From the NCBI GenBank assembly GCA_020430675.1, contig JAGQJJ010000013.1:1-17145 (forward strand): DNA of 17,145 nucleotides, read 5' to 3'. This document shows positions 1-7,219 of this stretch, in pieces (position 1 is the first letter of the stretch; each line of letters starts with the position of its first letter). Under the pieces are notes generated by a model. The model was not told the origin of the DNA and searched no databases. It worked only from the letters and a program-made list of their open reading frames with translations. This stretch comes from Myxococcales bacterium (GTDB lineage Bacteria > Myxococcota > Bradymonadia > UBA7976 > UBA1532). Both the position numbers and the translations under genes were made by a program.

Positions 1-2
1 TG

Positions 3-2537
3 ACGAACAACGTCCACTACGCGACGCCCGAGGAGCGCATCCTGCACGACGTGCTCACCTGCCTGAAGGAGGGGGTGACGCTGGACGACGCCGGCCGCCA
101 CCTGCGCCCGAACGCCGAGTGGCATCTGCGCCCCGCCGCCGAGCTGCACGCGCGCTGGCGCCACGCGCCCGAGGGCCTGCGCACCTCGGTTGCGCTCGCC
201 GAGCGCTGCACCTTCCGCTTCGCCGAGCTGACCCCCAAGCTGCCCTCCATCCCGCAGCCCGATTCGTTTGCCGATCCCGATGACTACCTCGCCCACCTGA
301 CGTGGGAGGGCGCGCGCACCCGCTGGGGCCGCGGCATCACCCCGATGCACCGCGCGCAGCTCGAAAAAGAGCTGGCCCTCATCCGCCGCCGCGGGCTGTC
401 GGGCTACTTCCTCATCATGTGGGAGATCGTCGAGTTCGCCCGCTCGGTCGACATCCTCACCCAAGGGCGCGGCTCGGCGGCCAACTCGGCGGTCTGCTAT
501 TGCCTGGGCATCACCGCCGTCGATCCCATCCGCTTCGACCTGCTGTTCGAGCGCTTCCTCTCCGACGCCCGCGACGGCTACCCCGACATCGACCTCGACA
601 TCGAGCACACGCGCCGCGAAGAGGTCATCCAATGGGTCTACCACCGCTACGGCCGCACCCACGCGGCGATGGTCTGCGCCCATATCTGCTTTCGCGGCAA
701 GAGCGCGGTGCGCGACACGGCGCGCGTGCTCGGCTTCGGCTTCGACGAAGGCGGCCGGCTCGCCGAGCAGGTGGGGCGGCACGACCTGCTCGACGAAGAC
801 GCGGTGCGCGCGGCCGGCTTCGACCCCACGCAACCCCGCGTGCAGGCCCTGCTGCGCGTCGTGCTCGGCCTTTGGGGCGTGCCGCGCCATCGCTCCATCC
901 ACGTCGGCGGCTTTGTGCTGAGCACCCAGCCCATCGGCGAGATCGTGCCCGTCGAGCCGGCGGCGATGGAGGCGCGCACCATCATTCAGTGGGACAAGGA
1001 CGATCTCGAACACGCCAAGCTGCCCAAGTTCGACCTGCTCGGCCTGGGCATGCTCAGCGCGCTCGCCGAGGGCCTGCGCCTGGTGCGCAGCCGCTTTGGC
1101 ATCCCGGCCACGCTCTACGGGCTGCCCGACCGGCAGGAGGTCTACGACATGATCGCCCGCGCCGATACCGTGGGCGTGTTTCAGATCGAGAGCCGGGCCC
1201 AGATGAACACGCTGCCGCGCACCCGGCCGCAGACGCTCTACGAGCTGGCGATCCAGGTGGCGCTCATCCGCCCCGGACCGCTGCAGGGCGACATGGTGCA
1301 CCCGTACATCCGCCGCAAGCGCGGCGAGGAGCCGGTCGACCTCATCCACCCCGCGCTGGCGCCCATTCTGCGGCGCACGCTGGGCGTGCCGCTGTTTCAG
1401 GAGCAGGGCATGCGCCTCGCCGTCGAAGCCGGCGGCTTCACCCCCGACGAGGCCGAGATGCTGCGCAAGGCGGTGGGCAGCGAGCGGCATCGCCATCGGC
1501 TGGCCGCGCTGCTCGACCAGCTCCGCGCCGGCATGCGCGCCCGGGGCATCGACGGCGACGCCGCCGATCGCATCGTGAGTCAGATCGAAGCCTTCAGCAC
1601 CTATGGCTTCCCCGAGAGCCATAGCACCTCGTTTGCCTTGCTGGTCTATGCCTCGTGCTGGCTCAAATGCTTCTACCCCGCCGAGTTTGTCTGCGCGCTG
1701 CTCAACGCCCAGCCGATGGGGTTCTACGCGCCGTCGACGCTGATCAAGGACGCGCAGCGGCGCGGGGTCGAGGTGCGCCCGCCCTGCCTGCGGCGCAGCG
1801 GGTGGCGCTCGACGATGGAGGGCCACGCGGTGCGGCTGGGGCTGCGGCTGGTGGTCGGTCTGGCCAACGGCGCGATGCGTCGCCTCGAAGCAGCGCGCGC
1901 CGAGGGGCCGTTTGCGTCGGCCGAAGACGTGGTGCGCCGCGCCGGCCTCACCGGCCGCGCGCTGGCCACGCTGGCCGAAGCGGGCGCCTTCGACGCCTTC
2001 TTCGAGGGCCAGGGCCGCCGCGACGCGGTCTGGCGCGTGCTGCACCTGGGGCGCACGCTGGTGGGCACGCTGCCGCTTGGCCCGCCGCCCGATCCGGTGG
2101 TTGAACTGCCCGCCCAGAGCCCGCGCGAGGTCACGATCAGCGACCTGCGCACCAAGGCGCTGACCACCGGCCCGCACCTCGTCGCGCACGCCCGCCCGCT
2201 GCTCGCCCGCCGCGGCGTGGTACCCGCCGCGCAGCTCCCGCGCACCCCGCGCAACCATTGGGTGCGCGTCGCCGGCGTGGTCAACTGCCGCCAGCGCCCG
2301 CCGACCGCCAAGGGCTTCTTCTTCCTCACCCTCGAAGACGAGACCGGCTTTGTGAACGTGATCGTGCCGCCCGACCTGTTCGAGCGCCATCGCACGGTGC
2401 TCAGCCAGGCCGGCTTTCTTCAGGTCGAAGGCCCGGTCGCCACCGAGCAGGGCGTATGGAACGTGAAAGGCCGCCGCTTTGAAGCGCTGACCGTCGAAGG
2501 CACCGAGCATCTGCCCCGCGGGGTGCGGTTCAGATGA
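3..2537 (+). CDS. dnaE2: Error-prone DNA polymerase DnaE2 (ImuC), 5'-truncated by window edge
   Basis: C-family replicative-type DNA polymerase used in translesion synthesis and damage-induced mutagenesis, normally working with ImuA and ImuB. The frame is open from base 3, and 844 codons precede the TGA. The family usually has about 1050-1100 residues, so the N-terminal PHP domain and the start lie off the left edge. The first visible residues (TNNVHYATPEER) match the DnaE2 segment just after the PHP domain. The catalytic motif PDIDLDI places acidic residues at visible residues 195, 197 and 199. The third catalytic Asp is at residue 344 in PKFDLLGLGML. A C-terminal OB-fold segment (about 756-833) contains GFFFLTLEDETGFVNVIV, typical of DnaE2. 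No imuA or imuB is visible; they could be upstream of the window. The 3' end overlaps the convergent FHA gene by 8 bases. Assignment to DnaE2 rather than DnaE1 rests on the shorter C-terminus and the characteristic PDIDLDIEH motif. Confidence 0.93.
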   Translation, partial: TNNVHYATPEERILHDVLTCLKEGVTLDDAGRHLRPNAEWHLRPAAELHARWRHAPEGLRTSVALAERCTFRFAELTPKLPSIPQPDSFADPDDYLAHLTWEGARTRWGRGITPMHRAQLEKELALIRRRGLSGYFLIMWEIVEFARSVDILTQGRGSAANSAVCYCLGITAVDPIRFDLLFERFLSDARDGYPDIDLDIEHTRREEVIQWVYHRYGRTHAAMVCAHICFRGKSAVRDTARVLGFGFDEGGRLAEQVGRHDLLDEDAVRAAGFDPTQPRVQALLRVVLGLWGVPRHRSIHVGGFVLSTQPIGEIVPVEPAAMEARTIIQWDKDDLEHAKLPKFDLLGLGMLSALAEGLRLVRSRFGIPATLYGLPDRQEVYDMIARADTVGVFQIESRAQMNTLPRTRPQTLYELAIQVALIRPGPLQGDMVHPYIRRKRGEEPVDLIHPALAPILRRTLGVPLFQEQGMRLAVEAGGFTPDEAEMLRKAVGSERHRHRLAALLDQLRAGMRARGIDGDAADRIVSQIEAFSTYGFPESHSTSFALLVYASCWLKCFYPAEFVCALLNAQPMGFYAPSTLIKDAQRRGVEVRPPCLRRSGWRSTMEGHAVRLGLRLVVGLANGAMRRLEAARAEGPFASAEDVVRRAGLTGRALATLAEAGAFDAFFEGQGRRDAVWRVLHLGRTLVGTLPLGPPPDPVVELPAQSPREVTISDLRTKALTTGPHLVAHARPLLARRGVVPAAQLPRTPRNHWVRVAGVVNCRQRPPTAKGFFFLTLEDETGFVNVIVPPDLFERHRTVLSQAGFLQVEGPVATEQGVWNVKGRRFEALTVEGTEHLPRGVRFR

Positions 2538-3453
2538 GCTCCACCTCGACCCGCAGCACGCCGAGGCGAAGCTGATGCGAGTCGGCGCGGCGTTCGATCA
2601 GGCTGCCGGCATCGGCCAGGCCCAGCCCGGCGAGCTGTCGGCGGGCGCGGAAGACCTCGGAGTTGAGCTTGAGATGGTCGATGCGCAGCATGCGGCACAG
2701 CGCCTCGACCCCGCGCCAGCCGCGCTCGGCGGGCGGCAGCTCGGCGTCTTCGAGCACCGCGCGCGCCAGCGTCAACAGCATGTAATGATGCGCCCGCGAC
2801 GGCACCTCGATGGCCAGCACGCCATGCCGCAGCGTCAGCTCGACATGCTCTTCGTCGCGGGTGACGGTGAAGACCAGCTTCTCGATGCTGCGCAGCCGCA
2901 GCGAGGCGCGATCGGCCTCGACGGTGCTGGTCAGCGACACGGCCTCTTGATGGGGGGGCAGGCCGAGCACCCAGGGCGCTTCATCGACCTCGACGATGGT
3001 CTGATCGACCACCAGCCGCGGCACGCCGTCGATCTCGGCCACCCAGCCGTGGATGGGATCGTCAAAGATGACCGCTTTGGGATTCTCTTCGTCGGGCACC
3101 GCGAGCAGCCCATCGCGGGCCACCAGCGTCGTGCCATCGGCGTGGCGGGCGACCGCGGCCGGGGGCAGGTCATCCTCGAAGACAAAGACCTCATCGGCCA
3201 CCGCCAGCCGCGCGCCGGGCACGAGGCCGCGCCGTTGTCCCGGGGGCAGCAGTTCGCCGTCGATGAAGGTGCCGTTGCGGCTGCCGAGATCGCGGATGCG
3301 CCACCCGCGGCGTTCGGTCCAGAAGAGGAGTGCGTGTTCGCCCGAGACCCGGCGGTTGTCGAGGCGCAGTGCACACGCCAACGATCGACCCATCATGGTG
3401 CGGGGGCCGAGCGTCTGTCGCGTGCCTTGGCCTTCGTGAACCAGAGTTCCCAT
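2530..3453 (-). CDS. FHA-domain protein with C-terminal winged-helix-like region
   Basis: A 307-residue cytoplasmic protein with no signal peptide or membrane segment. Residues about 1-95 form a forkhead-associated domain, a phosphothreonine-peptide reader. It has the expected landmarks: GR at 22-23, RRVSGEH at 34-40 and GSRNGTFIDG at 57-66. The middle (100-200) is unassigned. The last about 100 residues (LTLRHGVL... to the end) are helix-rich and then strand-rich, and look like a winged-helix module, which would make this a phospho-responsive regulator; that is inference. The ATG at 3451-3453 was chosen because the FHA fold begins immediately after it. A longer reading from 3588 would add 45 residues that do not look like protein and cross the likely promoter. 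The divergent neighbour is a Ser/Thr kinase, a natural writer for an FHA reader. Confidence 0.87.
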   Translation of the reverse strand: MGTLVHEGQGTRQTLGPRTMMGRSLACALRLDNRRVSGEHALLFWTERRGWRIRDLGSRNGTFIDGELLPPGQRRGLVPGARLAVADEVFVFEDDLPPAAVARHADGTTLVARDGLLAVPDEENPKAVIFDDPIHGWVAEIDGVPRLVVDQTIVEVDEAPWVLGLPPHQEAVSLTSTVEADRASLRLRSIEKLVFTVTRDEEHVELTLRHGVLAIEVPSRAHHYMLLTLARAVLEDAELPPAERGWRGVEALCRMLRIDHLKLNSEVFRARRQLAGLGLADAGSLIERRADSHQLRLGVLRVEVELI

Positions 3454-3459
3454 TGCGCG

Positions 3460-3489
3460 ATGGTAGGGAGCGCGGCGAAACAGCGTCAA
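3460..3489 (-). promoter_or_regulatory. Candidate sigma70-type promoter for the FHA gene, apparently leaderless
   Basis: Reading the - strand, TTGACG (3489-3484) is followed after 18 bases by TACCAT (3465-3460). The ATG begins only 6 bases beyond the -10 hexamer, so transcription would start at or next to the A of the start codon. No Shine-Dalgarno sequence precedes this ATG, which agrees with a leaderless message. Confidence 0.5.
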
Positions 3490-3530
3490 CCGCGCTCCCT
3501 TGCAAACCCACCGCGCCGAGACGCAAGACT

Positions 3531-3549
3531 GGTCACCTGGGTGGTGACC
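3531..3549. repeat. Inverted repeat, operator candidate
   Basis: GGTCACC, a 5-base centre, then GGTGACC: perfect 7-base arms. It lies about 45 bases upstream of the FHA-gene -35 box, on the side away from the gene, so it could bind a dimeric regulator of the FHA or kinase gene. No regulator can be named from the sequence. Confidence 0.5.
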
Positions 3550-3577
3550 GCCCTGCGATCCCGCTATTTTGCATGAT

Positions 3578-3606
3578 GTCGAGGACACTTTTTTGTGTCC
3601 CTCGAC
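3578..3606. repeat. Imperfect 11-bp inverted repeat with T6 loop
   Basis: GTCGAGGACAC and GTGTCCCTCGAC flank a six-T centre. The arms pair along 11 base pairs with one unpaired base in the right arm. It is in the middle of the divergent region, not behind a gene. The T run is in the loop rather than after the stem, so it is not an intrinsic terminator. It may be a protein-binding site, or a structured leader if transcription starts further upstream. Confidence 0.55.
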
Positions 3607-3738
3607 GACGTGGCGCGCCCCCCTTCGTGTAGCTGCGCGCCTCTGCGATGCAGGCCGCCGAGGAACGAACCCAGACTACGCAAATCCCGCGGCTTTGGCT
3701 ATGACGACCTATTACGTGGAACGCCCCACCTGTTGTCA

Positions 3739-3767
3739 TTGAGACTCGCAGAAGCCCTTTCTACAAT
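3739..3767 (+). promoter_or_regulatory. Sigma70-type promoter for the kinase gene
   Basis: TTGAGA (3739-3744), a 17-base spacer and TACAAT (3762-3767): five of six consensus bases in each hexamer, with optimal spacing. Transcription would start near 3774, giving a leader of about 15 bases that just includes the ribosome binding site. This supports the TTG start at 3789. Confidence 0.65.
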
Positions 3768-3778
3768 CTCGCCAGCGC

Positions 3779-3784
3779 AGGAGG
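3779..3784 (+). promoter_or_regulatory. Ribosome binding site deciding a TTG start
   Basis: A perfect AGGAGG ends 4 bases before TTG at 3789. The spacing is short, but no ATG lies in the kinase frame between the upstream in-frame stop at 3702 and the kinase domain. The next usable start, GTG at 3879, has no such site and would cut into the domain's N-terminal edge. Confidence 0.65.
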
Positions 3785-3788
3785 GCAA

Positions 3789-6308
3789 TTGGCCGACTCG
3801 GTTCCCCCATGGACGACGACCGTCGATGGTGAGGATGATGACCCCGCCGGCTCCCTCGACCGGGAGCGGGCTTCGGGCGTGTTGCCGCTTGGCACGCGCT
3901 ATGCCGATCGGGGCCTGCTTGGCCGCGGTGGCATGGGCGAAGTGCGGCGGGTGCACGACCGCGACCTCGACCGCTGCGTTGCGCTCAAGGTGCTGTCGTG
4001 GGACGCCGCCGAGACGTCGAGCGAAGAGCGCTTTGGCCTCGAAGCCAGCCTCACCGCGGGCCTGCAGCACCCGGGCATCGTGCCGGTCTACGATCGCGGC
4101 CTGCTGCCCGACGGCCGCCCCTGGTACACGATGCGCGAGGTGCATGGGCGCACCCTGGCCGAAGTCATCGCCGAGGTGCACGGGGGCGAAGGCTGGGTCT
4201 CGCCCGGCGGTTGGAGCCTGCGCCGGCTGGTCGAAGCGCTGACCCGGGCCTGCGAGGCGGTCGGCTACGCGCACCACGAGGGCGTCATCCACCGCGACCT
4301 CAAGCCGCAGAACATCATGGTCGGCGAGCACGGCGAGGTGCTGGTGCTCGATTGGGGCATCGCCCGCCGCGCCGATGGCCCGACCGCGCCACTGCCGCCC
4401 ATGCCCGTGCGCTCGGCCAGCGCCTTGACCACCCGCGTCGGCCAGGTGCTGGGCACGCCAGCGTACATGCCGCCCGAGCAGGCGTTGGGCGACCCGGCGC
4501 GCGTGGGGCGCCGCAGCGACGTCTACGCGCTGGGCGCCACGCTCTACCAGATCCTCACCGGCCGGCCACCCTTCGTGGGCCTGGCCGATGACGTGCTCGC
4601 CACGGTCATCTCCGAATCCCCGCAAAGCCCCACGCGCTGGGCCGCGCCCAGCCGCCGCCTGCCCGACGAGCTGGTCGAGCTGTGCCTGCGCACCCTGGCC
4701 CGCGATCCCGCCGAGCGCCCGGTCGACGCCTCGGCGGTCGCCGCCGAGCTGCGCGACTGGCTCGACGGCGCGCGGCGGCGCGAGCACGCCGAGCTGCTGG
4801 TCGAAGAGGCCCGGGTGCTGCTGCCCAAGGCGCATCTGCTCCAGGCCCGCGCCGATGACCTGCACGCCAAGGCCCAGGCGGTGCTGGCCGCGCTGCCGCC
4901 CACCGCGCCGGTCGAGCAGCGCTACGAGGCGTGGGCTCATCAGGACGAAGCCGACGCCCTGGAGCTCGAAGCGGCGCTCATCGAGATTCGCTGGGAGCAG
5001 AAGCTGCGCGCGGCGTTGACCCAGTCGCCCGACCTGCCCGCCGCGCGCAGCGCGCTCGCCGACCATCACCGCGAGCTGCTCGTCGACGCCGAGCGCAACC
5101 GCGACCCGCGGGCCGCCGCGCGCAACGAAGCGCTGTTGCGCATTCACGACGACGGCCGCCACGCCGCCTTCCTCACCGGCGACGGCGCGCTGACGTTGGT
5201 GACCGATCCGCCCGGCGCCATCGTGCGCGTCTATCGCTACCGCCAGCAGCACCGGCGCCTCGTGCCCAGCTATGAGCGCAGCCTGGGGCCCACGCCGCTG
5301 TTTGAGGTGCGGCTCTCGAAGGGCAGCTACCTGCTTGAGATCATCTCGCCGGGCTGCGCGCCGGTGCACTACCCGGTGCAGATCGAGCGCGGCGCGCATT
5401 GGGATGGCGTCGCGCCCGGCGAGCATGCGCCGACGCCGATCATCCTGCCGCAGCGCGGCGCCCTCGAACCCGACGAAGCCTATATCCCCGCCGGCTGGTT
5501 TCTCTCGGGCGGCCCCGACGCCGCCGACGGCCTGCCGCTGCGCCGCATCTGGACCCCCCCGTTCATCACCGGCGTGCACCCGATCACCGTCGCCGAGTTC
5601 ATCGAGTTCCTCGACGATCTGGTCGCCACCGGCCATGAGGCGCGGGCGCTTGAGCTGGCCCCCCGCGCGCCGATGGGCAGCGGCGGCACCCGCCCGCCCG
5701 ACGGCGATCGCGACCATGCCGGCCGCTTTTTGCCCGGCTTCGACGACGCCGGCCATCCGGTGCACCCGCGCTGGCCCGTGACCCGGGTCAACTGGCATGG
5801 CGCGATGGCCTTCGCCGCCTGGCGCTCGGCGCGTCGCCGCCATCAGTATCGGCTGCCTGACGAGCTCGAATGGGAGAAGGCCGCCCGCGGGGTGGATGGG
5901 CGCCGGTATCCGTTTGGCGATCACATCGAAGCCCCGTGGGTCTGCGCGCTCGAGAGCCATGAGCGCGAACCTTCGTTGGCCGTCGTCGACGATCACCCGG
6001 TCGACGTCAGCCCGTACGGCGTGCGCGGCATGGCCGGCAACGCGCGCGACTGGTGCATCGGCCGGTGGACGCTCGAAGGCCCGCCCACGCGAGACGGTCA
6101 GCTCATCATCGCGCCCGCCGCCGACGACGACCCGGATTTCCGCGCCGTGCGCGGCGGCGCCTGGGCCAGCCATCTGCGCTTGTGCCATGTGGCGACCCGC
6201 CTCGCCGACCGGCCGAATCAACGGTTCTGGATGATCGGCTTCCGGTTGGTGCGCGGCCTCGATGCGGCCGATCAGGGCGTGGGGATGTACGAGAAGCCCT
6301 CGGCGTAA
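3789..6308 (+). CDS. Ser/Thr protein kinase fused to a PEGA-like segment and an FGE-sulfatase-like domain
   Basis: An 839-residue soluble protein with no membrane segment. Hanks-type kinase, residues about 38-325: glycine loop GRGGMGEV (45-52), ATP-binding Lys67 in VALKVL, catalytic loop HRDLKPQN (168-175, Asp170), metal-binding DWG (188-190, in place of the usual DFG) and GTPAYMPPE (222-230). All catalytic residues are present, so it should be active. Residues 326-455 are charged and helical. Residues about 466-535 resemble a PEGA domain (TLVTDPPGAIVRVYR). Residues about 562-825 form an FGE/SUMF1-like domain with GMAGNARDWC, RGGAW and IGFRLVR. The first of the two FGE catalytic cysteines aligns with Ser794; only Cys799 remains. 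The domain is therefore probably a binding module, not a formylglycine-generating enzyme. Kinase-FGE fusions are known from myxobacteria and planctomycetes. Translation starts at TTG, supported by AGGAGG and the promoter. The 3' end overlaps the convergent lipoprotein gene by 37 bases. Confidence 0.9.
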   Translation: MADSVPPWTTTVDGEDDDPAGSLDRERASGVLPLGTRYADRGLLGRGGMGEVRRVHDRDLDRCVALKVLSWDAAETSSEERFGLEASLTAGLQHPGIVPVYDRGLLPDGRPWYTMREVHGRTLAEVIAEVHGGEGWVSPGGWSLRRLVEALTRACEAVGYAHHEGVIHRDLKPQNIMVGEHGEVLVLDWGIARRADGPTAPLPPMPVRSASALTTRVGQVLGTPAYMPPEQALGDPARVGRRSDVYALGATLYQILTGRPPFVGLADDVLATVISESPQSPTRWAAPSRRLPDELVELCLRTLARDPAERPVDASAVAAELRDWLDGARRREHAELLVEEARVLLPKAHLLQARADDLHAKAQAVLAALPPTAPVEQRYEAWAHQDEADALELEAALIEIRWEQKLRAALTQSPDLPAARSALADHHRELLVDAERNRDPRAAARNEALLRIHDDGRHAAFLTGDGALTLVTDPPGAIVRVYRYRQQHRRLVPSYERSLGPTPLFEVRLSKGSYLLEIISPGCAPVHYPVQIERGAHWDGVAPGEHAPTPIILPQRGALEPDEAYIPAGWFLSGGPDAADGLPLRRIWTPPFITGVHPITVAEFIEFLDDLVATGHEARALELAPRAPMGSGGTRPPDGDRDHAGRFLPGFDDAGHPVHPRWPVTRVNWHGAMAFAAWRSARRRHQYRLPDELEWEKAARGVDGRRYPFGDHIEAPWVCALESHEREPSLAVVDDHPVDVSPYGVRGMAGNARDWCIGRWTLEGPPTRDGQLIIAPAADDDPDFRAVRGGAWASHLRLCHVATRLADRPNQRFWMIGFRLVRGLDAADQGVGMYEKPSA

Positions 6309-7003
6309 TCCACGCGGCTGAGCGTCGACGCGCCGACCAGCAGAATCTCGCGCGAGTCATCGCGCAGCAGCAGCGCTTCGTTGGTCTCGGCCACGTCGCC
6401 GAAGGTCTCGGGGAAATAGGTGTGCAGGCTCTCGGTCGCCAGCACCCAGCGCATGCGCGGCCGCGCCGCGTCGGCCTCGACGACCAGGAAGTACGACGCC
6501 GAGACATCGACCCGCTCGGGCGCCGGGGCGAAGAACCGATAGGCCGCCCGCCGCCGCGCCGGCTCGCTCTTGATGCGGCGCGTCTGCGATTCGAGCGCAA
6601 AAGCGCGCGGCTCGGTCCACGCCACGAAGCCGTCTGAGCCGGCCTCAAAGCGCTCGGCGACCAGCTTGTCGGTCAGCTCGTACCAGAGCCAGGCGGTCTC
6701 GACCTGCATCGACGGCACCCGCCCGGCGCCGATCTCGGCCAGCGTCTCGGGCGAAAAGCGCCAATGCTCGGTCAGCGCGGCGTAGCCCGCGACCGGCGAC
6801 GAAGCGGTGATCAGCACCGTGCCCACCCGCCGACCATCGACCATGAAGTCGTAGATGGCCCCTGACAACCCACCGCTCAACTGGGGCTGGGCCAGCTCAC
6901 CCGTCGAGATCCCCTCGCTCTGCCCCGCACAGCCCCAAAACGCCAGCGTCATGGCAGCAGTCAAGGCAACGTGAACACTGAAGACTCGAATCGCGCGAGC
7001 CAT
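6272..7003 (-). CDS. Exported protein, probable lipoprotein, unknown function
   Basis: A 243-residue protein I do not recognise. The N-terminus has Arg at positions 3 and 6, a hydrophobic stretch (about 7-23) and Cys25 in AFWGCAGQ. This is a lipoprotein-type signal peptide with a non-canonical lipobox (F-W-G before Cys). The mature part is mixed, with several aromatic residues and no membrane segments; the segments GAIYDFMVDGRRVGTVLI and RMRWVLATESLHTYFP look beta-rich. The ATG at 7001-7003 was preferred over one at 7037-7039. It directly starts a clean signal peptide and has a G-rich tract 5 bases upstream, while the longer form would put a charged 12-residue extension in front. The gene follows the ATPase gene on the same strand but has its own promoter. 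Its last 37 bases run into the kinase gene. Confidence 0.75.
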   Translation of the reverse strand: MARAIRVFSVHVALTAAMTLAFWGCAGQSEGISTGELAQPQLSGGLSGAIYDFMVDGRRVGTVLITASSPVAGYAALTEHWRFSPETLAEIGAGRVPSMQVETAWLWYELTDKLVAERFEAGSDGFVAWTEPRAFALESQTRRIKSEPARRRAAYRFFAPAPERVDVSASYFLVVEADAARPRMRWVLATESLHTYFPETFGDVAETNEALLLRDDSREILLVGASTLSRVDYAEGFSYIPTP

Positions 7004-7068
7004 GATGACCCCCAGACGTTTTCTGTTTTGCAGCAACATGGCGGGAGTAATCGGCCCGCCTGCATCTG

Positions 7069-7097
7069 ATTATGTATAAACCCGTACGGGGTTGCAA
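7069..7097 (-). promoter_or_regulatory. Sigma70-type promoter for the lipoprotein gene, palindrome in the spacer
   Basis: On the - strand, TTGCAA (7097-7092), a 17-base spacer and CATAAT (7074-7069) form a promoter in an A/T-rich island between GC-rich genes. The -10 box matches consensus in five of six positions and the -35 in four. The predicted start near 7062 gives a leader of about 59 bases. The spacer contains the perfect 10-base palindrome CCCGTACGGG (7081-7090), a possible operator. The rest of the 216-base gap (7004-7219) shows no gene and no convincing terminator. Confidence 0.6.
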
Positions 7098-7219
7098 CGA
7101 TGTAGTAAGGATTGTGACGAACGTAAAGAACCGTACCGCAAAAAACGTGTCAGGAATCGTCGTCAACGGCGGGATCGGGGCGCCCGGCAGATTCGGTCCC
7201 GCGCTTTTCGGGGGAGGGG

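Larger units (their letters stand above)
3454..3788. other. Divergent intergenic control region (FHA gene / kinase gene)
   Basis: A 335-base non-coding stretch between two divergently transcribed genes. It holds the FHA promoter at the left end, a 7+7 inverted repeat at 3531-3549, a longer hairpin at 3578-3606, and the kinase promoter plus ribosome binding site at the right end. It is visibly richer in A/T runs than the flanking genes. Open frames crossing it lack coding character, and I see no RNA gene. Confidence 0.7.

Noticed and set aside
2575..3576. 333-codon + strand frame opposite the FHA gene
   Set aside because: The opposite strand has unmistakable FHA landmarks; the + strand translation has none and would run through the control region.
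3595..4242. 215-codon + strand frame across the intergenic region into the kinase gene
   Set aside because: Out of frame with the kinase and Arg/Ala/Pro-rich without motifs; it starts inside a hairpin and crosses the mapped promoter and ribosome binding site.
7138..7219. Possible terminator after the ATPase gene (T-rich run on the - strand near 7145)
   Set aside because: The only pairing arms nearby (GCGGGA/TCCCGC) have a long loop and lie more than 20 bases before the T run, so it does not form a standard intrinsic terminator.
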